Shown: positions 1 to 5,357 of the stretch, piece by piece | Layout: each line of letters begins with the position of its first letter | Numbering within the stretch: the stretch's first letter is position 1 | Source: CAJMNU01 sp905214855 | GTDB lineage: Bacteria; Bacillota; Clostridia; Lachnospirales; Lachnospiraceae | Direction: 5' to 3' | DNA: 12,200 bases | Assembly (NCBI GenBank): GCA_937890595.1 | Contig: CALADM010000004.1 | Location: forward strand, 1 to 12,200 | The notes under the pieces: generated by a model | Databases searched by the model: none | What the model was told of the DNA's origin: nothing | The model's input: only the letters and a program-made list of their open reading frames with translations | Position numbers and translations under genes: made by a program

Positions 1-11
1 GGAATACAAAT

Positions 12-51
12 TTGTTGTCAAATTGTTGTCAAAGAAAATTTTTGTTGTCAA
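12..51. repeat. Three direct copies of a 10-bp motif downstream of lysS
   Basis: The 10-mer ttgttgtcaa occurs exactly at 12-21, 23-32 and 42-51. Copies one and three share a longer identical 16-nt context (11-26 and 41-56). Read on the minus strand the motif is TTGACAACAA, so each copy contains a perfect -35-like TTGACA. No matching -10 box lies at a suitable distance inside the window, which ends here. The repeats start about 23 nt after the lysS stop. Function unknown; they could be protein-binding sites or the edge of a repeat-rich promoter region for the next gene. Confidence 0.6.
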
Positions 52-73
52 ATTGTGAAGTATTTTTACTCAC

Positions 74-2032
74 TTAGTACAATTTTGCTCCTGCCGGAAT
101 GTGATCATCCAGGATCAGAACATTCAATCCTTCTCTTCCTTCTACAAGGTGTGTAGCGGAGATGATCATACCGCAAGAATCAATTCCCATCATCTTACGT
201 GGTGGAAGGTTTGTGATTGCAAGCAATGTCTTTCCTACTAAGAATTCTGGCTCATAGTAATCGTGAATTCCGCTTAAAATCACACGATCTACGCCACTTC
301 CGTCGTCTAATACGAACTTCAGAAGCTTCTTAGATTTTGGAACTGCTTCACATTCTTTTACCTTTACAGCACGGAAATCTGACTTGCTAAATGTATCGAA
401 ATCAACCATGTCTTCGAATAATGGTTCTACTTCTACATTAGAGAAATCAATCTTTTCTGCCATGTCAGATGTAGCGGTAAATGTTGCAACAGATTTTGCC
501 GGAGCAGACTGTGCAGCATTGTTAGCTTCATTCTTTGCGGCTCCCATGCTCTTCATTGTCGGGAAGAGCAAAACATCACGAATTGCAGCGGAGTCTGTAA
601 GCAGCATACACATACGGTCAATTCCAAATCCGATACCTCCTGTCGGCGGCATACCTACTTCCAAAGCATTTAAGAAATCTTCGTCAGTATGATTTGCTTC
701 CTCATCACCCTGAGCAAAAAGTTCTTCCTGTGCTTTGAAACGCTCTCTCTGGTCAATCGGATCATTCAGCTCAGAATATGCGTTTGCCATCTCCCATCCG
801 TTCATGAAGAACTCAAAACGCTCTACATACTCCGGATTCTCTGGTTTCTTCTTTGTTAATGGAGAAATTTCAATCGGATGATCCATAACAAAAGTAGGCT
901 GAACAAGATGCTCTTCAACAAATTCCTCAAAGAACAGATTCAGGATATCTCCCTTTTTATGTCTCTCCTCAAATTCTACATGATGTTCTTTTGCTGCTGC
1001 TCTTGCCTCTTCCAAAGTATGGATCTCATGGAAATCTACTCCAGAATATTTCTTAACTGCATCCACCATCGTAATTCGCTCAAACGGTTTCCCCAGATCC
1101 ATCTCAATACCATTATAAACAATCTTTGTTGTGCCCAAAACTTCCTGAGCTACAAAACGATACAGGTTTTCTGTCAGATCCATCATACCATGATAGTCTG
1201 TGTAAGCCTGATACAGTTCCATCAAAGTAAATTCTGGGTTATGTCTTGTATCCAGACCTTCATTTCTAAATACACGACCAATCTCAAATACACGCTCTAA
1301 ACCGCCTACGATCAGTCTCTTTAAATAAAGCTCCAAAGAGATACGCAGTTTCAGATCCTCGTCTAAAGCATTAAAATGTGTCTCAAATGGTCTTGCAGCA
1401 GCACCACCGGCATTTGCCACCAACATTGGTGTTTCCACTTCCATAAATCCCTGACTGTCCAGATATTTACGGATCGCAGAAAGGATCTTAGAACGCTTGA
1501 TAAATGTATCTTTTACATCCCTGTTCATGATCAGATCCACATATCTCTGGCGATAACGTGTATCTGTATCTGTCAGACCATGGAACTTCTCCGGAAGTAC
1601 CTGAAGGCTCTTTGAAAGCAATGTAATAGACTCTGTATGGATTGAAATCTCACCAGCCTGAGTCTTAAATACAGTCCCCTTGATACCAACGATATCACCG
1701 ATATCCATTTTCTTAAAATCTTTATAGGACTCTTCCCCAATAATATCCCTTGCCACATATGCCTGAATATTACCTTTCAAGTCCTGAATATTACAGAAAG
1801 AAGCCTTTCCCATCACACGCTTAAACATCATACGTCCTGCCAGAGAAACTTCCTTGCCTTCCATCTGTTCAAAATTATCTTTTACATCTCTACTATGTGC
1901 TGTTACATCATATTTTGTAATCTGGAACGGATCCTTTCCTGCTGCCTGCAGCTCTGCCAGCTTATCACGCCGTCCCTGCAAAACATGGTTCAAATTTTCC
2001 TGAGTCTTATTCTTATTCTGCTGCTCTGCCAC
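74..2032 (-). CDS. lysS: Lysyl-tRNA synthetase, class II, with C-terminal tRNA-binding domain
   Basis: It charges tRNA-Lys with lysine, using ATP, in the cytoplasm. The product is 652 residues. An N-terminal OB-fold anticodon-binding domain lies at about 55-150. The class II catalytic core follows, with the RYRQRYVDL segment near 160, motif 2 (FRNEGLDTRHNPEF, about 255-268) and motif 3 (GIGFGIDRM, about 467-475). An Ala-rich linker at about 495-520 leads to an extra domain at about 545-652 resembling the Trbp111/MetRS C-terminal tRNA-binding fold (DFRAVKVKECEAVPKSKKLLKF, ending with a hydrophobic Gly-Lys tail). Ordinary bacterial LysRS is about 490-510 residues, so this is a fusion form. I chose the GTG start at 2032 because AAAGGAG lies 8 nt upstream; the GTG at 2041 overlaps that ribosome binding site. 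The gene follows greA by 78 nt and probably shares its promoter. Confidence 0.96.
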   Translation of the reverse strand: MAEQQNKNKTQENLNHVLQGRRDKLAELQAAGKDPFQITKYDVTAHSRDVKDNFEQMEGKEVSLAGRMMFKRVMGKASFCNIQDLKGNIQAYVARDIIGEESYKDFKKMDIGDIVGIKGTVFKTQAGEISIHTESITLLSKSLQVLPEKFHGLTDTDTRYRQRYVDLIMNRDVKDTFIKRSKILSAIRKYLDSQGFMEVETPMLVANAGGAAARPFETHFNALDEDLKLRISLELYLKRLIVGGLERVFEIGRVFRNEGLDTRHNPEFTLMELYQAYTDYHGMMDLTENLYRFVAQEVLGTTKIVYNGIEMDLGKPFERITMVDAVKKYSGVDFHEIHTLEEARAAAKEHHVEFEERHKKGDILNLFFEEFVEEHLVQPTFVMDHPIEISPLTKKKPENPEYVERFEFFMNGWEMANAYSELNDPIDQRERFKAQEELFAQGDEEANHTDEDFLNALEVGMPPTGGIGFGIDRMCMLLTDSAAIRDVLLFPTMKSMGAAKNEANNAAQSAPAKSVATFTATSDMAEKIDFSNVEVEPLFEDMVDFDTFSKSDFRAVKVKECEAVPKSKKLLKFVLDDGSGVDRVILSGIHDYYEPEFLVGKTLLAITNLPPRKMMGIDSCGMIISATHLVEGREGLNVLILDDHIPAGAKLY

Positions 2033-2054
2033 GCTTTCCACTCCTTTATCCCTG

Positions 2055-2092
2055 ACCGCACCTTTATAGCTTTAACAACTATCCCATGCGGT
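2055..2092 (-). other. Hairpin in the greA-lysS intercistronic leader
   Basis: On the minus-strand RNA, ACCGCA (2092-2087) pairs perfectly with UGCGGU (2060-2055). An inner stem AUAGUU/AGCUAU (2082-2077 with 2071-2066, one G·U pair) closes a GUUAA loop. No U-run follows, so it is not an intrinsic terminator. It ends about 8 nt before the AAAGGAG that serves lysS. It may be a processing, stabilising or translation-control structure, or simply a chance fold. Confidence 0.4.
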
Positions 2093-2110
2093 TTTAAAAT
2101 CGTCTTATGA

Positions 2111-2593
2111 TTAAGATACTCTCTTGATTCCCAGTACTTTATAGCTGATCACACCAACCTGTGTCTCAACTTCCACTTTATCACCTACGCTGCGTCCGAT
2201 CAATGCACGACCAACTGGAGATTCATTGGAAATCTTATTCTGCAGACTGTTTGCCTCTGTAGAACCAACAATCTGGAATTCCATTTCCTCATCAAACTCT
2301 TCATCATACACTTTTACCATACAGCCGATATTGATCTTATTCAGATCCACTTCATCTTCTACAACAACTTCTGCATTTTTCAAAAGTTTCTCTAATTCTT
2401 CAATTCTTGCCTCAATATCTCTCTGCTCATCTTTTGCAGCATCGTACTCTGCATTCTCAGAAAGGTCTCCCTGCTCTCTTGCCTCTTTGATCTTCTGAGC
2501 AACTTCTCTTCTCTTATTTACTTTTAATTCCTGTAACTCATCCTCATACTGTTTTAATCCTGCGTATGTAAGAATATGTTTCTTATCTGCCAT
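2111..2593 (-). CDS. greA: Transcript cleavage factor GreA
   Basis: GreA enters the secondary channel of RNA polymerase and stimulates cleavage of backtracked RNA, rescuing stalled complexes. The product is 160 residues, the normal family length. Residues 1 to about 75 form the N-terminal coiled-coil hairpin. Its tip carries GDLSENAEY, with the conserved acidic residues at D43 and E46. The C-terminal globular half contains the usual ESPVGRALIGRSVGDKVEV segment. The start at 2593 (MADKK) is set by a purine-rich GGAAGGAAAGAG just upstream and by family length. A longer open frame exists upstream, but it runs back through the promoter at 2639-2667 and so cannot be coding in the main transcript. 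lysS follows in the same direction. Confidence 0.96.
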   Translation of the reverse strand: MADKKHILTYAGLKQYEDELQELKVNKRREVAQKIKEAREQGDLSENAEYDAAKDEQRDIEARIEELEKLLKNAEVVVEDEVDLNKINIGCMVKVYDEEFDEEMEFQIVGSTEANSLQNKISNESPVGRALIGRSVGDKVEVETQVGVISYKVLGIKRVS

Positions 2594-2638
2594 AATCTCT
2601 TTCCTTCCTTCAACCAAATGGCTTTTAACATTCCATGT

Positions 2639-2667
2639 ATTATATCTTAAAGCCCTATTTATGTCAA
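2639..2667 (-). promoter_or_regulatory. Consensus sigma-A promoter for greA(-lysS)
   Basis: TTGACA (2667-2662) and TATAAT (2644-2639) are both perfect matches to the housekeeping consensus and are separated by exactly 17 nt. Initiation would fall near 2632, giving a leader of about 40 nt to the greA start. I see no convincing operator overlapping it. It lies between the dusB stop and greA, so greA-lysS should be strongly expressed independently of dusB. Confidence 0.88.
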
Positions 2668-2744
2668 GAATACCAATGGGATTTTCCATTTTCTTTTATC
2701 ATCCGATGCCATGATCGTGTGATCCTGATCTGAAATTTCCCAAT

Positions 2745-3719
2745 CTACATTGTTTGTTTGCTCTCTGCCTCTCTTACCAGTTCTTCCAGTTCCTCTAAAG
2801 TCTCTGTATCGTTCATTTTAGCACGCAGTGCAGCAGAATGTGGCCATCCTGCAGTATACCATGCCACATGTTTTCTCATTTCTCGTACGCCAATGTATTC
2901 CCCTTTCCACTGTGTCAACAGCTTCCCATGGCGTATGATCATCTCCATACATTCCTCATGTGTAGGTTCTGGCAAAAGCTCACCTGTCTCCAAATAATGT
3001 GCTGTTCTTTTAAAAATCCATGGATTTCCCTTAGCTCCTCTGGCTATCATCACACCATCGCATCCTGTTTCATCCATCATCTTCTTTGCATCCTGAGGAC
3101 AAAAAATATCTCCATTGCCAACCACCGGAATCTTTACTGCTTCTTTTACCTTTCGGATGATATCCCAATCCGCTTTTCCAGAATAGTACTGTTCCCGTGT
3201 TCTTCCGTGAACTGCCACCATTGCTACACCACTTTCCTCAGCAATTTTGGCAAACTCCACTGCATTAACATGGGCATCGTCAAATCCTTTGCGAAATTTC
3301 ACTGTAACAGGTTTTTTAACAGCTTTTACCATCGCTTCCATGATCTCACCTGCCAGTTTTGGATTTTTCATCAAAGCAGAACCTTCATGATTATTGACGA
3401 TCTTTGGTACTGGACATCCCATATTGATATCAAAAATATCGTATGGTCCGTCTTCCAGCTGCTTTGCCATCTCTGACATAATGTATGGATCTGATCCAAA
3501 TAGCTGTAAAGAAACAGGACGCTCTTCTTCCTGTACTCGCAATAGCTCCTGAGTATTCTTGTTTTTATAATAGATTGCTTTGGCACTGACCATCTCCATT
3601 GTCACAAGACCACATCCCTGTTCTTTACAAAGCTGTCTGTATGCAATATCCGTCACACCTGCCATAGGACCCAGGATTACCGGATTCTTCAGTTCTACTG
3701 TGCCAATTTTAAGTCTCAT
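2745..3719 (-). CDS. dusB: tRNA-dihydrouridine synthase, DusB family
   Basis: An FMN- and NADPH-dependent enzyme that reduces uridines in the tRNA D-loop to dihydrouridine. The product is 324 residues, normal for the family. The N-terminal TIM barrel carries GPMAGVTD (17-24), LFGSD (73-77), NMGCPVPK (99-106) with catalytic Cys102, KFRKGFD (141-147), VHGRTREQYYSGKADW (170-185), VVGNGDIF (199-206) and GVMIARGAKGNPW near 224-236 for FMN phosphate binding. A helical C-terminal domain follows. Its start codon overlaps the end of the upstream conserved gene by 11 nt, so the two are probably translationally coupled. The DusB subfamily label rests on overall resemblance; the Dus family itself is certain. 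Confidence 0.93.
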   Translation of the reverse strand: MRLKIGTVELKNPVILGPMAGVTDIAYRQLCKEQGCGLVTMEMVSAKAIYYKNKNTQELLRVQEEERPVSLQLFGSDPYIMSEMAKQLEDGPYDIFDINMGCPVPKIVNNHEGSALMKNPKLAGEIMEAMVKAVKKPVTVKFRKGFDDAHVNAVEFAKIAEESGVAMVAVHGRTREQYYSGKADWDIIRKVKEAVKIPVVGNGDIFCPQDAKKMMDETGCDGVMIARGAKGNPWIFKRTAHYLETGELLPEPTHEECMEMIIRHGKLLTQWKGEYIGVREMRKHVAWYTAGWPHSAALRAKMNDTETLEELEELVREAESKQTM

Positions 3720-4065
3720 GTAAATACTCCTGTCCCTGTCCTAAAAAGAATGTTTTATAATACAGTTCCAGATTTTCCAAAAGCTCTCTCTTTTCCATCT
3801 GATATTGTTTGATCTTTAAAGCACTTCCAATCTCATCAAACAGATAATCCTGATCATCTGCGATCACTTTAAACTGAAGATCTCCCTCTTCATCAAACTC
3901 CATTGTCAGGATACCGCCTACATCTTCTGTATACAAAACGCACATGATCTGCAATTCTTGCTTGATCTCTTCTGGAAGATTATTAAATTGTTTATTAAAA
4001 TAGTATTTTTCATCATAGGAATTTGCTCCGCAAAGCACTACATTTTCTTTCTGTTTTCCCTGCAT
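3709..4065 (-). CDS. Small conserved protein of unknown function upstream of dusB
   Basis: 118 residues, acidic, with no signal peptide or membrane segment. Visible features are NVVLCGANSYDEKYYFN near the N-terminus, a central IMCVLYTEDVGGILTMEFDEEGDLQF segment that reads as beta strands with acidic turns, and a helical C-terminus rich in Lys and Glu (ALKIKQYQMEKRELLENLELYY). I recall a similar protein beside dusB in Lachnospiraceae (possibly DUF6145), but I cannot verify the family name. It overlaps dusB by 11 nt, which suggests a shared transcript, possibly a shared RNA-related role (inference). The start at 4065 has GAGG 7 nt upstream. An in-frame ATG at 4164 with a better ribosome binding site (AAGGAG, 7 nt) would add 33 residues encoded partly by the terminator hairpin at 4084-4122. 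I prefer the short form because the extra residues look non-conserved. Confidence 0.8.
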   Translation of the reverse strand: MQGKQKENVVLCGANSYDEKYYFNKQFNNLPEEIKQELQIMCVLYTEDVGGILTMEFDEEGDLQFKVIADDQDYLFDEIGSALKIKQYQMEKRELLENLELYYKTFFLGQGQEYLHET

Positions 4066-4083
4066 ATTTTTTCCTCTCTTCTT

Positions 4084-4122
4084 AAAAAGTGCTGCAAAAA
4101 ATAGAGATATTTTTTGCAGCAC
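4084..4122 (-). terminator. Intrinsic terminator after pfkA, abutting the next gene
   Basis: A perfect 15-bp stem (minus-strand arm 4122-4108 GTGCTGCAAAAAATA, and its complement 4103-4089) with a 4-nt TCTC loop is followed by UUUUU (4088-4084). The stem and U-run fit a Rho-independent terminator for the pfkA transcript. It ends only 18 nt before the ATG at 4065, leaving no room for a separate promoter and leader. The small gene and dusB must therefore be reached by readthrough or regulated antitermination. Confidence 0.85.
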
Positions 4123-4191
4123 CAAAGCATTTTCTTGTGTAAAAATGTTTTCCTTTACAGGCATAGCATTTCTCCTTACACAATACTATTT

Positions 4192-4213
4192 TATGGTATC
4201 TTCTCATACCATA
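4192..4213 (-). repeat. 8-bp inverted repeat ahead of the terminator leader
   Basis: Perfect arms TATGGTAT and ATACCATA surround a 6-nt spacer, about 70 nt after the pfkA stop and about 15 nt upstream of the AAGGAG that serves the ATG at 4164. It could be an operator or an RNA hairpin preceding the terminator at 4084-4122. A loose -35-like TTGAAA lies upstream (about 4230), but its -10 partner is poor, so I do not call a promoter. Confidence 0.4.
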
Positions 4214-4281
4214 CATTTCGCTTTCATTTTTTCAAACGTCCATTTTTTCTGAATGCAGACCAGTCATTCTTTCCTTCCTGC

Positions 4282-5256
4282 TTATCGAACCAAAATCTTA
4301 CTGATTTCAAACTGATCTTCTGGAATATCCTTCTTCATATTCAGTGCTTCCTGAATATCAATATCTACATATTCACCGTTTTTATATGCAACAACACGAT
4401 TGGATGCTCCACGAACCAAAAGTTCTACTGCTTTTGCTCCCATAATAGACGCATAAACACGGTCTTTACAGGTAGGTGAACCACCTCTTTGCATATGTCC
4501 TAAAATCGTAGCACGGGTCTCCAGACCGGTAGCTGCCTCAATTCTCTTTGCCATAGAAGCCGAATGTCCGATTCCTTCTGCATTAATGATAATATGATGC
4601 TTTTTACCACGCTTTCTGTTTTCAATGATATGGTTGATCAGAACCTGTTCATCTCCTTCATAGCGCTCTGGAAGCAGAATATCCTCTGCACCATTTGCAA
4701 AACCACACCATAATGCAATGTATCCTGCATTGCGTCCCATAACTTCGATAATGCTGCATCTTTCATGTGATGTAGATGTATCACGAACCTTGTCGATCGC
4801 CTCCATTGCGGTATTGACAGCAGTGTCAAAACCGATTGTGTAGTCGGTACATGCAATATCCAAGTCGATCGTTCCAGGAATTCCTACTGTATTGATTCCC
4901 AAAGCAGCCAGTTTTCCGGCACCTCGGAAAGATCCGTCTCCTCCAATGACTACCAGACCATCAATGTGATGTTTCTTACAAATATCTGCGCCTTTCTTTT
5001 GACCTTCTGAGGTTGTAAACTCCATACATCTTGCAGTATATAAGATCGTACCGCCGCGTCCAATAATATCAGATACACTGGTTGAGTCCATATCCACAAT
5101 TTCTTCTTCCAGCAGGCCGGCGTAGCCTCTCATAATACCTTTTACTTTTAATCCTTTATGAATGGCTGTACGAACGACCGCACGGATTGCCGCGTTCATA
5201 CCTGGCGCGTCACCTCCACTGGTCAAAACACCAATTGTCTTTACTTCCTTTGCCAT
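4282..5256 (-). CDS. pfkA: ATP-dependent 6-phosphofructokinase
   Basis: It phosphorylates fructose 6-phosphate to fructose 1,6-bisphosphate, the committed step of glycolysis. At 324 residues it matches the bacterial PfkA length of about 320. Motifs: SGGDAPGMNAAIR (13-25), GRGGTIL (66-72), GGDGSFRGA (105-113), PGTIDLD (127-133) with the catalytic base equivalent at D131, TDYTIGFDTA (137-146) and EVMGR (171-175). Gly108 in GGDGS and Gly128 in PGTID are the residues of ATP-dependent rather than pyrophosphate-dependent enzymes. The motif usually written TIDND reads TIDLD here. The start at 5256 has GGAGG 8 nt upstream and matches the family N-terminus; the upstream in-frame extension runs into an inverted repeat. 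It lies 101 nt after dnaE, a common Bacillota arrangement. Confidence 0.97.
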   Translation of the reverse strand: MAKEVKTIGVLTSGGDAPGMNAAIRAVVRTAIHKGLKVKGIMRGYAGLLEEEIVDMDSTSVSDIIGRGGTILYTARCMEFTTSEGQKKGADICKKHHIDGLVVIGGDGSFRGAGKLAALGINTVGIPGTIDLDIACTDYTIGFDTAVNTAMEAIDKVRDTSTSHERCSIIEVMGRNAGYIALWCGFANGAEDILLPERYEGDEQVLINHIIENRKRGKKHHIIINAEGIGHSASMAKRIEAATGLETRATILGHMQRGGSPTCKDRVYASIMGAKAVELLVRGASNRVVAYKNGEYVDIDIQEALNMKKDIPEDQFEISKILVR

Positions 5257-5304
5257 AGCAATTACCTCCATCTCGTAATTGATTGCCATATCCCAAGTAT
5301 CCAT

Positions 5305-5353
5305 ATTTTTGATGTTAGGGGGTACAAGGTATTTTGAATCTAACATCAAAAAT
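5305..5353 (-). repeat. Perfect 14-bp inverted repeat between dnaE and pfkA
   Basis: The arms at 5305-5318 and 5340-5353 are exact reverse complements and enclose a 21-nt loop. The repeat begins about 4 nt after the dnaE stop and ends about 36 nt before the pfkA ribosome binding site. The minus-strand RNA has no U-run after the 3' arm, so it does not fit an intrinsic terminator in the gene direction. It may protect the dnaE mRNA 3' end, mark a processing site, or act as an operator. Confidence 0.65.
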
Positions 5354-5357
5354 TATT

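Noticed and set aside
878..1300. Plus-strand 140-codon open frame opposite lysS, and other plus-strand frames across the window
   Set aside because: They lie opposite well-identified genes, have no recognisable protein features and read as antisense shadows.
2042..2110. T-box or lysine riboswitch ahead of lysS
   Set aside because: The gap is only about 78 nt, with no T-box sequence, specifier stem or terminator; far too short for either element.
2594..2689. Longer GreA with 32 extra N-terminal residues
   Set aside because: The extension overlaps a perfect sigma-A promoter and is absent from the family; the start at 2593 has a good ribosome binding site.
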